DNA of 64,000 nt from Capsulimonas corticalis (GCF_003574315.2 NZ_AP025739.1:248001-312000), one strand, 5' to 3'. Numbered from the stretch's first letter, positions 50,301 to 58,789 are shown. The notes: generated by a model not told the origin, from the sequence alone. A program made the numbers and translations.

Positions 50301-50678
50301 ATTGGAAAACGTCTGCGTCACCGTCATTCCGTGGGACTGCGCGTACCCGATCAGGTTCTGGTAGTCCGCCGGCGTCGGCCCAAACTGGGCGGCGAAATCC
50401 GAGCTCGTCAGAAAATGATGGTAGCGCGGGCTGGAGGGGTCGTACAGGTCTTGCAGCAGTTTGTCGAGCTGCGCGGTGTTGCGCAGCGGAAGCGCGAGCG
50501 TCAGCCGCAGCGGGGTCGAAGGCGGAAGGTAACTCGCCAGCAGCGCATTATTAGCCGCGGCGGCGATGTGGCCGTTGGACTGGCCCGCCAGCGCATGCGG
50601 AGCCGCGCACGCCGGGGCCACGCTGAGGGCCGCGAGGGCGGCCGACAGACACATTTTCCAGGGGGCTGAAGCGATCAT
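47361..50678 (-). CDS. Secreted S53 (sedolisin/kumamolisin-type) protease with C-terminal repeats
   Basis: This is an acid-active serine-carboxyl protease of 1105 aa. The inner ATG at 50678 is used because GAGGAG touches the outer one. Signal peptide 1-26; pro-kumamolisin activation domain about 45-185; catalytic domain about 225-560 with Glu286 and Asp290 (GETTLDIEM), Ser462 (GGTSGAAP) and the calcium-site region FHDTATG and GFDLATGWGSP. The C-terminal half has Ig-like segments (PATVSQGGSGTSTVTVNALNGF) and two copies of a roughly 150-residue module beginning AYNVNGIY / AYNLAGIY, which resembles substrate- or glycan-binding appendages. It is expected to be exported and self-processed. Confidence 0.93.
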   Translation of the reverse strand: MIASAPWKMCLSAALAALSVAPACAAPHALAGQSNGHIAAAANNALLASYLPPSTPLRLTLALPLRNTAQLDKLLQDLYDPSSPRYHHFLTSSDFAAQFGPTPADYQNLIGYAQSHGMTVTQTFSNRTVLGVSAPSGSVERTFHVNEVVYQRSDGSQFHGPDRPPAVDDDCPVNLLCVGGLDTANPLHHLPMAPVTPLRVSGKAAFRPSPRAATGNQGFSPSDFRQAYDIPSTLTGAGVTMGVFQNTGYLTSDITTYESYYGLPGVPLENVYFDSKTAANQGQSGETTLDIEMQIAVASGAAKEIVYIGDSGLSIANKIATDNRAKVVSCSLGWGDGTDQAEDQVYKQMAAQGQSFFVASGDGGSWSGGQHPQDDPFITSVGGAHLNTNPDNSWLTEPAWGGSGGGTSVEWSIPSYQKSVSMATNGGSTTMRNGPDVSCVADPYSPFSFYNNGAWGGIGGTSGAAPIWAAITALVDQQRAANGLGTIGFINPAVYAIGTGANYTNDFHDTATGSNGAYNAVPGFDLATGWGSPIVANLVTDLAGGTTANFRLTSSPATVSQGGSGTSTVTVNALNGFTSSVNLTVGTLPSGITAPLSASSTTSTSTLTLTASSTATPGTAFVKVTGITGTLIHVTYVPVTIKPTTGAVTAVSLTSAYNVNGIYTNGTTFTTGGFDTDGYAYSSTLLGSSMAWSGVTFSFGPANALDTVSSATVTLPSGSFAKIDLLASAVNGAQTSQTFVVTYTDNSTASFTQSMSDWTGPSSQPGEAIVAGPLAYRNAGDGAQDGARPYVYGYSFPLNTAKTVKSITLPGNRNVVVFAMALVKAPTSATYSLSASPSTLTVLRGASAASTISVVSTTGFNSSVSLTASGLPTGVTASFSPSSTTGTSLLTLTASSAATLGAKTVTVTGTSGGTSHTVTIALTVKAAPAPVSLSSAYNLAGIYTDGTSFATGGLDGGGYAYSSNLIGTSVTWNGTPFTIGAANASNVVTCSGQTITLPSGSFSTLRMLATAENGSQASKTFTVTYTDNSTTTITQGVSDWYAPQSYTGESVAMVQAYRNASNGAQDNNQGNLYGYSFAITSSKTVKSVTLPNDGNIKVIALTLAP

Positions 50679-50942
50679 TGTCATCTCCTCTTTGCGAGTA
50701 ACCTTGCAACGATAGCGAGAGCATCCGGCTTACTTGCTCTCCCCATTGCGCCTTATACTTGCCGTTTGTATAATTTGCGTCATAAGCAAATCAAGGAAAA
50801 ATCAGATTGCCGCAGCCGCCGTCTCGCCAGATGAGAATTTCACAACTCCGCTCCTCAAAAATATTCGCCGCCGGATACGCCCCGCCCCTTGCCTGGTAAA
50901 ATAAACCCAGAAGAGAACGGATTCGGCGTCAGGAGTTTTGCG

Positions 50943-51338
50943 ATGTCTCACCAAATTACCATTTACGATGAAACCCTGTCCGGCGAGCGCACGCCCTCGC
51001 TGAGCCTCGACTTGATGTCCTCCACCATCACCCTGCGCGAACTGATCCGCCGCCGGGTCTATGAAGAGGTCCAGGACTACAACGCCTCCACCCCCGAGTA
51101 CTTCCAAGGCTTCGTCCAGCCCACCGACGCCGAACGCGCGCTCAACGGCTACCGCGTCAAGGAACGCCGCCGCATCGACTGGGAGACGCAATATAATCGC
51201 GCCATCCAATCATTCCTCGGCAACGGCTTCTTCGTCCTGATCGACGACCGGCAGATTGAAGATCTGGACACCGAAATTCAGCTCAAGCTCAAAACGCAAG
51301 TCAGCTTCGTCAAACTCGTACCGCTGGTCGGCGGATAG
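50943..51338 (+). CDS. Hypothetical protein upstream of DUF4132 gene, 131 aa
   Basis: The ATG at 50943 has CAGGAG 8 nt before it, and the protein starts MSHQITIYDETLSGE. It is charged and soluble, with the Arg-rich segment LRELIRRRVYEEVQDYN and a C-terminus QVSFVKLVPLVGG. The stop lies 15 nt before the DUF4132 gene, which has its own GGAGG site, so the two form an operon. In related bacteria a small ORF of this kind regularly precedes DUF4132/MolR-like genes (from memory, not checked). Function unknown. Confidence 0.78.
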   Translation: MSHQITIYDETLSGERTPSLSLDLMSSTITLRELIRRRVYEEVQDYNASTPEYFQGFVQPTDAERALNGYRVKERRRIDWETQYNRAIQSFLGNGFFVLIDDRQIEDLDTEIQLKLKTQVSFVKLVPLVGG

Positions 51339-51353
51339 AGGGAGGACCAAGTC

Positions 51354-53849
51354 ATGAACTTATGGGATACCATCAAGCAGTATATCTCCGAGACTCAAGA
51401 CGCCGACCGCTTTGGTGAGGATATTCCCCTCTATCCGGAGGCGAAGCGTTCCGTCGACTGCTACCATCAAGAAATGAAGAGGCAGCAACTTTGGCGTCTC
51501 GACTGCCGGGATAATGAGAGCGCTCGAGATATCCTGAATGCCGCCCCTCAGTTCCAGATTGCCGCGCTGTCCGCGGCGCTGCATATGACGATTTCCGCGG
51601 AACGCCGTCGGGATTACCAAAATTCATATCGCCTGCGTCCTCTGATGAGCGCTATTCTGCGCCGGACGCTCCCGTATACGGAGGGAGACCTCCTGCGTCT
51701 CATCCGATTTGCCCCGGAAATGACAGGGCAAATACAGCTTGGGATCGGCCGTGCGATCACCGCATACTCTGGATCGGAACCGCTGACGGCTCCGATCCGC
51801 GAGGCCCTGGAAGCTTGGGCGACGGCTCCGCCGGGCCGTTACGGCGGCGCGGAGGAGGCAAAGGTCAAGATTAAAGTAAAGAACATGCTTGAGGGATCGG
51901 TGCATGCTCCTCTGCAAGGCGGTGAGCCATGGGGCGACGGCGTGCGAGCGGATTTGAACGAGATGTCCACGACTGAAAGCCAGAAATGGCATGCGCTGCT
52001 GTCGCATGCGATGACATCGGAAGCCGCCAAGCCGTCCGGGAAATGGCTGAAGCAGCTTCAGCCACGGATAGATGCGCTCGGCCACGATGTGTATTTGAAG
52101 CAGATGAGGTCGTGGATCGCGCGATTTCGCGCCAACCATTTGCCGCCAATCGCGGGGGCGGACGATTACGAACGTTATATGGAGGCGACGCGTCTTTCAG
52201 CCCTGCTCGTTCACAACTACGCGGCTTTGAAGGGCATGGTCTGGGGCTGCCAATTGATCGATGACGCCGAAGTCCCACCGATCCTGGGGGATCTTGCCGA
52301 CCACGCCCTGCGCAAAATCCCCGGGCATGGGCCGAAGTCGGCCAAAGTCGGCAACGCCTGCATTGTGACGCTGGGCGCGATGTCCGGCATGGCGCCGGTG
52401 GCGCAGCTCAGCCGGCTAAAGCGCAAGGTCAAATACGCGGCGTCGCAGGGGATGATTGAGACAGCGCTGGCGGAGGCGGCGGCGCGGGCCGGGCTGCCGC
52501 CGGAGGATCTGGAGGAGCTTGCCACGCCGACATTTGGACTGGACGAATCCGGCCGGCGGCGTGAGGAGCTGGGAGAGCACTTCGCCGAACTTGCCATCAC
52601 GCCGAGCGGTCATGCGGAGCTGATCTGGACGGACAAAGACGGTAAGACGCTGAAGGCGCCGCCCGCTGAGGTCAAGAAGAACCACGCGGAGACGCTCAAA
52701 GAGCTCAAGGCAGCCGTTACCGAGATGGGGAAGTCCTTGCCCGCCCTGCGCGACCGTTTGGAAGGGCTGCTGCTCACCGAACGTTCGTGGACCCTCGGCG
52801 ATTGGCGCGAGCGCTATGCGAATCATCCCGTCATGGGCGCGTTCGCCCGCCGTCTGATCTGGAGCTTCGAGGAGGGCGGCCGTACGGCGCTGGGGATCTG
52901 GCGTGCGGAAACGCTCGTGGACGAGACCGGCCGGCCGCTGGGACCGCTCCCGGAGAACACCATTGTCCGCCTCTGGCATCCGCTGGGATCGACTCCGGAA
53001 ACGGTGCTGGCCTGGCGGCGCTGGCTGGAGACAAACAGCGTCGCGCAGCCGTTCAAGCAGGCGCACCGGGAGATTTATCTCCTTACCGACGCCGAGATCG
53101 CGACGGCGACTTACTCCAACCGATTCGCCGCGCACATCCTCCGGCAGCATCAGTTCCAGGCGCTTTGCCGCGAGCGCGGCTGGCGCTACCAGCTTCAAGG
53201 GATCGGATTTGACGGCGGGAACACGCCGACGCTGACCAGGCATGGCCTGCGCGTCGAATTCTGGGTGGAGGTCGCGGAGGACCAAACGCTGTCCGAGTCC
53301 GGGATCAGCCTGCATGTCTCCACGGACCAGGTCCGTTTTTACAACGACCGAGGCGATTTGCTGCCCCTCGCCAACGTTCCGCCGCTCCTGTTCAGCGAAA
53401 TCATGCGCGATGTCGATCTGTTCGTCGGCGTGTGCAGCATCGGCAACGATCCCAACTGGCAAAACGGCGGCGGTCACGACGCCTACTGGAGCCACTTCTC
53501 CTTCGGCGACCTCACCGCCACGGCCCAAACCCGCCGCGACGTCCTCAGCCGTCTCCTCCCGCGCCTGAAAATCGCCGCCCAGTGCACGCTCGACGGCAAG
53601 TTCCTGCGCGTTCAAGGCTCTCTGAGAACCTATAAAATCCATCTCGGCAGCGGCAACATTTTGATGGAGCCGAACGATCAATACCTCTGCATCGTGCCCG
53701 ATCGCCACAAGGACGCGAAGACCAGCGCCGACGTCTTTCTGCCTTTCGAAGGCGACCACCTGCTGGCGATTATCCTCAGCAAGGCGTTTTTGCTGGCAAG
53801 CGATGATACGATTAAAGATTTGACGATTTTGAGCCAGGTCCGGCGATAG
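51354..53849 (+). CDS. DUF4132 (MolR-like) protein, 831 aa
   Basis: The C-terminal 300 residues carry the DUF4132 hallmark: LIWSFEEGG, VRLWHPLG, and PFKQAHREIYLLTDAE followed by YSNRFAAHILRQHQF. The N-terminal half is helical and repeat-like, with RRxxKYA-type segments (AQLSRLKRKVKYA). The protein has no signal peptide. E. coli MolR, once linked to molybdate, belongs to this family, but its activity is not established. WGS-like end motifs (GHDAYWSHFSFGDL) are also conserved. It is translated with the 131-aa protein upstream. Confidence 0.88.
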   Translation: MNLWDTIKQYISETQDADRFGEDIPLYPEAKRSVDCYHQEMKRQQLWRLDCRDNESARDILNAAPQFQIAALSAALHMTISAERRRDYQNSYRLRPLMSAILRRTLPYTEGDLLRLIRFAPEMTGQIQLGIGRAITAYSGSEPLTAPIREALEAWATAPPGRYGGAEEAKVKIKVKNMLEGSVHAPLQGGEPWGDGVRADLNEMSTTESQKWHALLSHAMTSEAAKPSGKWLKQLQPRIDALGHDVYLKQMRSWIARFRANHLPPIAGADDYERYMEATRLSALLVHNYAALKGMVWGCQLIDDAEVPPILGDLADHALRKIPGHGPKSAKVGNACIVTLGAMSGMAPVAQLSRLKRKVKYAASQGMIETALAEAAARAGLPPEDLEELATPTFGLDESGRRREELGEHFAELAITPSGHAELIWTDKDGKTLKAPPAEVKKNHAETLKELKAAVTEMGKSLPALRDRLEGLLLTERSWTLGDWRERYANHPVMGAFARRLIWSFEEGGRTALGIWRAETLVDETGRPLGPLPENTIVRLWHPLGSTPETVLAWRRWLETNSVAQPFKQAHREIYLLTDAEIATATYSNRFAAHILRQHQFQALCRERGWRYQLQGIGFDGGNTPTLTRHGLRVEFWVEVAEDQTLSESGISLHVSTDQVRFYNDRGDLLPLANVPPLLFSEIMRDVDLFVGVCSIGNDPNWQNGGGHDAYWSHFSFGDLTATAQTRRDVLSRLLPRLKIAAQCTLDGKFLRVQGSLRTYKIHLGSGNILMEPNDQYLCIVPDRHKDAKTSADVFLPFEGDHLLAIILSKAFLLASDDTIKDLTILSQVRR

Positions 53850-53913
53850 TTCAGCTGTAGCTTCAATTTAAAGAGGCCGAAAGCCGCCGGTGATGGATGC
53901 GTGCAGCAAATAC

Positions 53914-53937
53914 GGCCGGCGGTTAAAACCGCCAGCC
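53914..53937. repeat. Palindromic intergenic repeat
   Basis: GGCCGGCGGTT and AACCGCCAGCC flank an AA turn. The core GGCGGTTAAAACCGCC is the same word as in the urtA-urtB repeat at 14703. It lies between the convergent DUF4132 and methyltransferase genes and may also terminate transcription. Confidence 0.75.
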
Positions 53938-53990
53938 GCTTCCGCCATTTCCGCATATACGGATTGCATCACTAAATATTAACCAACACA

Positions 53991-55553
53991 TCACGCCTCC
54001 GCGCGCTTCTCCCCCACCAGCACCATATTCGTCACCGGCCATGGCAGCGGCGCCCCGTCCATGTCCTCTAGACGCACGTGTCCCGTGAAGATATTCGCGA
54101 CGCGCCATTCGTTCACATAAGGCTGCGAGGCGGGATGGAGGGCGAACCCGGCGGCGGTGAGTTCGCGTTTCCAATCGTCGAAGGCCCAGAAGCCGAACTC
54201 TTCGTGCATCTCGGACGCCCAGTTGTCCGTGTACTCCATCTTTGTGATGAACTCCATCGCGTCGCGCAGGGGCAGACGGAACTGCGGCGCGTCGCCATGG
54301 GCGTCTGCGATGGAGTCGTGATGGAGGGGGCGCGGCGAAAAGTCGTGCTGGAATTTCAGAAAGCGGCTGTAGGTCGAAAGCTCGTGGGCGGGCGTGTCCA
54401 GATATTCGGGCGTGGTCCGGCCGTCGGAGGCGCTGCACCAGAGCTGGACGATGTTGTCGGCGCCGCTGGGGCCGACGACATCGCGGATCACCAGGCGGCC
54501 GTCGCGGCGAAGCTGCTTGTGCTTGTCGCGCAGATAACTGCGGACACTTTCGGCGCGGCGGCCGTAGCTCCAGAGCTCGTGCAGGGTCGAGTTGCAGATC
54601 ACGGTGTCGCTGGTGTTCGCCTGCGAATCTGAGACGGGCGTGGTCAGGTTCTGCTGCTTGAAGAAGACAAAGGCGTTGCCAAATGCGCCGGCGCGCTTCC
54701 ATTCGTGGGCGCGGGCGAGCATTTCGGCCGAAAGATCGACGCCGATGATATCGCTGTCGGGGTAATCGCGCACGATCCGGCTGATCAGCGCGCCGTCGGC
54801 GCAGCCTTCGTCCACGATCTTGCCGGGGACGATGTAGTCCTTGATGGCCTGGTACTTCAGATCGATGACTTCCGCCATCGTCGATGCGTAGGTGTTGTAA
54901 TCCCGCGTCTCCGTCAGGTCTCCGTCTTCGGTCAGAATGGGGTCGTTGTAAAGCCGGACGATCCGCGCTCCGGCTTCGGGAAGGTCGGAAAACACCGTGC
55001 GGGCGCTCGCGCTCAGTCCCAGCGATTCCAGGCCGATCTCCCCGGTCCCAATCTGCCGCACCAGATCCGTCGGCACTTCGCGCAGATAGCGCTGGCCGGC
55101 CATGTCGTATTCGGCGGGCAGCACGGCGTAGCCCAATGTTTGGAAGGCGGCGATCACAGGCGGCGTTGACGACAGCACGACGGTGTTGTCCGGCGTAAGG
55201 TCTAACGCGCAGTCGGTCTGTTCGGCGATCTCTTTAAGCATCAGCGCCGAGAACTTATCCGTCGGCTGATAGTGCGGAATTCCGACGATATGGAAGTTCA
55301 CGCCATACTTGCGCTTCCACTGGCGCGCGAACTCATAGATCACGATCGACCGCAGCTCAAACGGCAGCGGATTATAGCGGCTGTTGCTTTTGTTGCTGGA
55401 GGTCACCGCGAACACAAGATCCGTCACGCGCCCCGCCGGCGCATCGCCCAGGAGATCCGGCAAGCCGGCGATCTCCTGCCCAAGGATACGATCCAAATAC
55501 TCTTCCTGAAACTGCGTCGTGACAATATGGCGGCCGGGAAACAATAGGTACAT
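53991..55553 (-). CDS. Two-domain protein with C-terminal SAM methyltransferase, 520 aa
   Basis: Residues about 230-400 form a class I S-adenosylmethionine-dependent methyltransferase: KIVDEGCADGALISR (motif I), IIGVDLSAEMLARA (acidic loop), DTVICNSTLHEL and GRLVIRDVVGPSG. Residues 1-200 form a second domain with LVFAVTSSNKSNSRYNPLPFELRS (core SNKSNSRYNPLPFELR) that recalls nucleotidyltransferase folds of the nicotinamide-nucleotide adenylyltransferase type, where a similar ENPF...R loop is seen; that part is a weak inference. GGAG precedes the ATG. It is a single-gene unit convergent with DUF4132. The substrate is unknown. Confidence 0.8.
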   Translation of the reverse strand: MYLLFPGRHIVTTQFQEEYLDRILGQEIAGLPDLLGDAPAGRVTDLVFAVTSSNKSNSRYNPLPFELRSIVIYEFARQWKRKYGVNFHIVGIPHYQPTDKFSALMLKEIAEQTDCALDLTPDNTVVLSSTPPVIAAFQTLGYAVLPAEYDMAGQRYLREVPTDLVRQIGTGEIGLESLGLSASARTVFSDLPEAGARIVRLYNDPILTEDGDLTETRDYNTYASTMAEVIDLKYQAIKDYIVPGKIVDEGCADGALISRIVRDYPDSDIIGVDLSAEMLARAHEWKRAGAFGNAFVFFKQQNLTTPVSDSQANTSDTVICNSTLHELWSYGRRAESVRSYLRDKHKQLRRDGRLVIRDVVGPSGADNIVQLWCSASDGRTTPEYLDTPAHELSTYSRFLKFQHDFSPRPLHHDSIADAHGDAPQFRLPLRDAMEFITKMEYTDNWASEMHEEFGFWAFDDWKRELTAAGFALHPASQPYVNEWRVANIFTGHVRLEDMDGAPLPWPVTNMVLVGEKRAEA

Positions 55554-55686
55554 GCAAAGATCTCCAAGAGACAGCAGAGGTTAGCGGCGCTGTTGATAAG
55601 GACGTGTGATTGCCTCGGAAACTTTACCCGAAAATGCTGCGCTGTATGCTATGCTTATTATGTCGACCCCACACAAGGAGACTTCC

Positions 55687-55971
55687 ATGAAAACCACAAT
55701 CACCGCAATTCTCGCCGTTTGCGTTCTTTCCGCCTCCGCATTCGCCGCAACGCCCAAGGCGCCGGTCGCCAAGAAGATGGCCGCGACGACGATGACCTGC
55801 CCGGCGTGCAAGATGCCGATGCCGATAAAGAAGTCCGCCGCGACCCCGGTCCCGGTTAAAATCGGCGCCAAGACCTACTACTGCTGCGCCGGATGCCCGG
55901 CCGGCAAGGAAGCCATGGCCGCTTCCGCCAAGAAAATGCCGAAGATGGGCGCCAAGAAGCACACGATGTAA
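55687..55971 (+). CDS. Small exported CxxC / CCxxC protein, 94 aa
   Basis: CAAGGAGACTTCC precedes the ATG. A signal peptide ends SAFAA (about residue 21). The mature part has TCPACKMPMPIKK and KTYYCCAGCPAGKEA, giving two Cys pairs separated by about 30 residues, as in TRASH or YHS-like heavy-metal-binding motifs. It is rich in Lys and Met (KKMPKMGAKKHTM tail), again suggesting metal contact. It stands alone with its own terminator hairpin. Metal binding is inferred from Cys, Met and His content. Confidence 0.75.
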   Translation: MKTTITAILAVCVLSASAFAATPKAPVAKKMAATTMTCPACKMPMPIKKSAATPVPVKIGAKTYYCCAGCPAGKEAMAASAKKMPKMGAKKHTM

Positions 55972-55981
55972 TCGCCGGCGA

Positions 55982-56012
55982 GCGGGTCTGGATCAATATT
56001 TTCCAGACCCGC
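55982..56012 (+). terminator. Terminator after the small Cys protein gene
   Basis: GCGGGTCTGGA (55982-55992) pairs perfectly with TCCAGACCCGC (56002-56012). The loop is TCAATATTT. No long T-run follows. Confidence 0.65.
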
Positions 56013-56091
56013 GCCTCCGATTGCGCCAGGTATAATAGGGCGTCGCCGTTTTGGATGGCGCCCTAATTCCCCGCGATTGGAGACTCTCGGC

Positions 56092-57432
56092 ATGACGACC
56101 GAATTCAGCGCCCCGCGCTATCCTGGGCCGGTGTCCGCCGCGATGCTGGAAGAGCTTCCCCGGTATGTCATCGCGGATCCCTATCCCTTTGTCCTCGATC
56201 TTCCCAACTGCGAAGGCATGTGGCTCGCCACCGTGGACGGCCAGCGCCTCTTCGACTGGGCCGGGTACTTCGGCTCGAAGCTTATCGGACACAACCACCC
56301 CCGCCTCTACGAGCAGGATTACGTTACGCGACTCGTCTGCGCCGCGAACAACAAAGTCGCGAACCCCGATTTCCTGACGCCCGAATGCCTAGACTACTAT
56401 CGGCTGCTGCACCGGATCGCCCCCGAGTCCATGCGTAACCCATTGCTGGAGGTGTACGCCGTGAACTCGGGCGCCGAAGCGGTCGAGAATATGATGAAAT
56501 ATCTTGTCGCCCGATTCAACGCCAAGCGGCGGGCGCAGGGCAAAGAGATCACCGGCAAGCGCTTCTTATACTTCGACAACGCCTTCCATGGGCGGACGGT
56601 GTTCGCGCTCGCCGTCACGCAGACGGTGGACCCCGTCGCCACCAAGGACTTTCACGGGCTCACCATCGGCGGCAACATCCAGATTCCGTTCCCGGCGATC
56701 AACACGTCCGAACCGGACGAATGGAATCGGGACAAACAAAAGCGCTCTCTGGATATGATCGAGACGGTGCTGGAGCAGATGGCGCACGAGATCGTCGGAA
56801 TCCTCGTCGAGCCGATCCAGGGCGCCGGCGGTCACCGAGTCGCCACAAAAGAGTTCTTCCAGGAGCTTTCTCGCCTGGCCCACAAACACGACGTCTATCT
56901 GGCGTTCGACGAAGTCCAGACCAGCCTCGGACCGACCGGAAAGATCTTCGCCATCGACCACTTCGACCTGCCCCACCCGCCTATGGCGGTCGCGGTCGGC
57001 AAAAAGTTCGGCTGCGGCGCGGTCTATATGTACGAGCCTTTGGAAGATCTCGGCGTGCTGGATTCGACCTGGGGCGGCGCGCTCGCCGACATGGTGCGCG
57101 TGGTCCAGGAAGTGAAGATCGTGGAGGAAGAGGGCCTGATCGCCGCCGCCGCGCTGAAAGGCGAGCGCCTCGCCGCCGGCCTGCGCCGGCTCGCCGAGCA
57201 GCCCTCCCCCATCTACAACGTGCGCGGCATGGGCCTGTATCAAGGCTTCTCCCTGCGCTCGCCCGAAGCCAAGGCGCGGCTGATCAAACGGGCGCGCGAA
57301 AAGCACGACCTGCTGCTGCTCGGCGCGGGCCGCCGCTCGATCCGCACGAGGCCAAGCCTGTCCGTGACAAACGAGGACATCGATCGGTTTTTGGAGATGC
57401 TGGAGGATTTGTTGGGGGAGGACGGGGCGTAG
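56092..57432 (+). CDS. lat: L-lysine 6-aminotransferase
   Basis: This is a PLP-dependent class III aminotransferase of 446 aa that moves the epsilon-amino group of lysine to 2-oxoglutarate, giving 2-aminoadipate semialdehyde. Diagnostic segments are NSGAEAVENMMKYLVARFN, YFDNAFHGRTVFALAVTQT (core DNAFHGRTVFAL), VEPIQGAGGHR, AFDEVQTSLGPTGK and the PLP lysine in VAVGKKFGCGA. DSTWGGALADMVR is also typical of lysine rather than ornithine enzymes. TTGGAG precedes the ATG at 56092. It is monocistronic, flanked by hairpins. In bacteria this step feeds lysine breakdown or, in some actinomycetes, beta-lactam precursors; no other pathway gene is nearby. Confidence 0.93.
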   Translation: MTTEFSAPRYPGPVSAAMLEELPRYVIADPYPFVLDLPNCEGMWLATVDGQRLFDWAGYFGSKLIGHNHPRLYEQDYVTRLVCAANNKVANPDFLTPECLDYYRLLHRIAPESMRNPLLEVYAVNSGAEAVENMMKYLVARFNAKRRAQGKEITGKRFLYFDNAFHGRTVFALAVTQTVDPVATKDFHGLTIGGNIQIPFPAINTSEPDEWNRDKQKRSLDMIETVLEQMAHEIVGILVEPIQGAGGHRVATKEFFQELSRLAHKHDVYLAFDEVQTSLGPTGKIFAIDHFDLPHPPMAVAVGKKFGCGAVYMYEPLEDLGVLDSTWGGALADMVRVVQEVKIVEEEGLIAAAALKGERLAAGLRRLAEQPSPIYNVRGMGLYQGFSLRSPEAKARLIKRAREKHDLLLLGAGRRSIRTRPSLSVTNEDIDRFLEMLEDLLGEDGA

Positions 57433-57446
57433 GCCTCGGGTTCAGG

Positions 57447-57482
57447 CCCTATTCCCCCGCGCTAAAGCGCGAGGGAATAGGG
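57447..57482. terminator. Hairpin between convergent genes
   Basis: CCCTATTCCC and CGCGCT pair with AGCGCG and GGGAATAGGG around an AA turn with one C/A mismatch. It lies between the lysine aminotransferase and the small minus-strand gene. The words CCTATTCCCC recur near 14667, so it may also belong to the intergenic repeat family. Confidence 0.7.
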
Positions 57483-57493
57483 ACTAACCGAAC

Positions 57494-57703
57494 CTAAAGC
57501 CCCATCGTCTCCCACTGCTCCAGGATCTCCATCGCCTGCCGCACGGTCTCGTACGCGGCGACCGCCGCTTCGCCGCGTTCGCCGGTGAAGTCGGCGGGCA
57601 GGCGGGAAAGATCGCCGCGCTGGATGGCGGCGATGCTTTCCGTCAGCCAGCGGTCCAGCTTTTCCCATTGCTCGTCGCGTGTCAGCGCGGGCTGGTTCGC
57701 CAT
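57494..57703 (-). CDS. Small hypothetical protein, 69 aa
   Basis: This soluble, acidic, all-helical small protein starts MANQPALTRDEQWEKLDRWL and contains DLSRLPADFTGERGEAAVAAYE. There is no signal peptide. Its start lies 6 nt after the stop codon of the NAD(P)-binding gene at 57710, so the two are co-transcribed. I do not recognise a family. Confidence 0.65.
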   Translation of the reverse strand: MANQPALTRDEQWEKLDRWLTESIAAIQRGDLSRLPADFTGERGEAAVAAYETVRQAMEILEQWETMGL

Positions 57704-57709
57704 GACGTG

Positions 57710-58633
57710 CTAACTCCCGTAGATTTTGGTCAGGATCTGTTCGAAGCCCAGTGGAGAAACGCCGAAGACATCGGTAATCGCGTGGCTCTTTGTGACGTTG
57801 TCCAGTCCCAGGTTGGCGAGCTGATCGCGGGTGACCGGAGGCTTGGGCAGGATCGCCTCCATGACGGTCGCGGCGATTTTGAGGATCGGGACGGGCGCAT
57901 GGAGAAATGGCTTGCTGACGTGCAGGGAATTGGCGAAGCCGCCCAGCAATTCGTTGAACGACACCTGGGTGGCGCCGCCGACTTCGTAGACTTGCTTCGC
58001 CGTGGCGGGGTCGCCGAGCGAATTCACGACGCACGCGGCCAGGTCGTCGATAAAGATCGGCTGGAACTTATTGTTGCCGGAGCCGGGCACGGGGATAAAC
58101 GGGAACGGCAGCGGGACGGGAAGTCCGCCGTGTTTGATCAGTTCGCCCATCTGCTCCACGAACTCGCCGTCTTTCCCGAGGATAATCGAGGGGCGAAAGA
58201 TGGTGTACGGCAGACCGCTTTCCGTCACGATCTTCTCCGCCGCCGCCTTGGTGCGCGAATACTCGGCGGGACCGTTCGGATCGGCGCCGATCGCGCTCAT
58301 GTAAATAAACCGTCCGTGAAAATCGGCCGCGCAGGCGGTCTTTACGATGTTCTGGGTTCCCTGAACGTGGATGCGCTGGAACGTCTGGCCGCCCTTCGCC
58401 TCCTGAATGATTCCCACGAGATGCAGGACGGCGTCCACGCCTTCAAACATCGCCGGCGTCAGCGTCGCGGCGTCCCCAACATCCACTCCGTCGATATACG
58501 TCGCGCCCGACTTGGCGCGCTCCCCTTGCGGCTTCTTGCGCGACAATCCGCGCACGGAATGCCCGGCCGCAAGCAGCGCCTCAATCATGTGGTTCCCGAC
58601 GAAGCCGGAGGCTCCGGTCACTAAAACTTCCAT
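57710..58633 (-). CDS. NAD(P)-binding epimerase-like protein (NDUFA9/NmrA type), 307 aa
   Basis: This is an atypical short-chain dehydrogenase with an N-terminal Rossmann fold: VTGASGFVGNHMIEALLAAGH (TGxxGxxG at residues 6-13), VDAVLHLVGI at about 66-75, YSRTKAAAEKIV (Tyr and Lys of the active-site pair) and LPYTIFRPSIILG, typical of the complex I NDUFA9-like subgroup. That subgroup includes proteins acting on quinones or as chaperone-like NAD(P)H sensors. It is co-transcribed with the 69-aa protein. Substrate not deduced. Confidence 0.88.
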   Translation of the reverse strand: MEVLVTGASGFVGNHMIEALLAAGHSVRGLSRKKPQGERAKSGATYIDGVDVGDAATLTPAMFEGVDAVLHLVGIIQEAKGGQTFQRIHVQGTQNIVKTACAADFHGRFIYMSAIGADPNGPAEYSRTKAAAEKIVTESGLPYTIFRPSIILGKDGEFVEQMGELIKHGGLPVPLPFPFIPVPGSGNNKFQPIFIDDLAACVVNSLGDPATAKQVYEVGGATQVSFNELLGGFANSLHVSKPFLHAPVPILKIAATVMEAILPKPPVTRDQLANLGLDNVTKSHAITDVFGVSPLGFEQILTKIYGS

Positions 58634-58754
58634 GTCCTATACAGCTTTCTAAGTCCATTTGGACCGGCGAACTTGCATCTGCGAAAGACGGGCAGCCAAT
58701 TGCGCCGCGTCCCTCGCCGCTATAACATCGCCAGAAAGAGTTCAGTTCCAAACA

Positions 58755-58789
58755 AAAACGCCTCGGGACATCTCTGTCCGAGGCGTTTT
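58755..58789 (-). terminator. Intrinsic terminator of the GH1 gene
   Basis: AAAACGCCTCGG and CCGAGGCGTTTT are the outer arms, with GGACA/TGTCC inside. Read on the minus strand, the stem ends in TTTTTGTTT, a good T-run, 13 nt after the beta-glucosidase stop. Confidence 0.85.
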
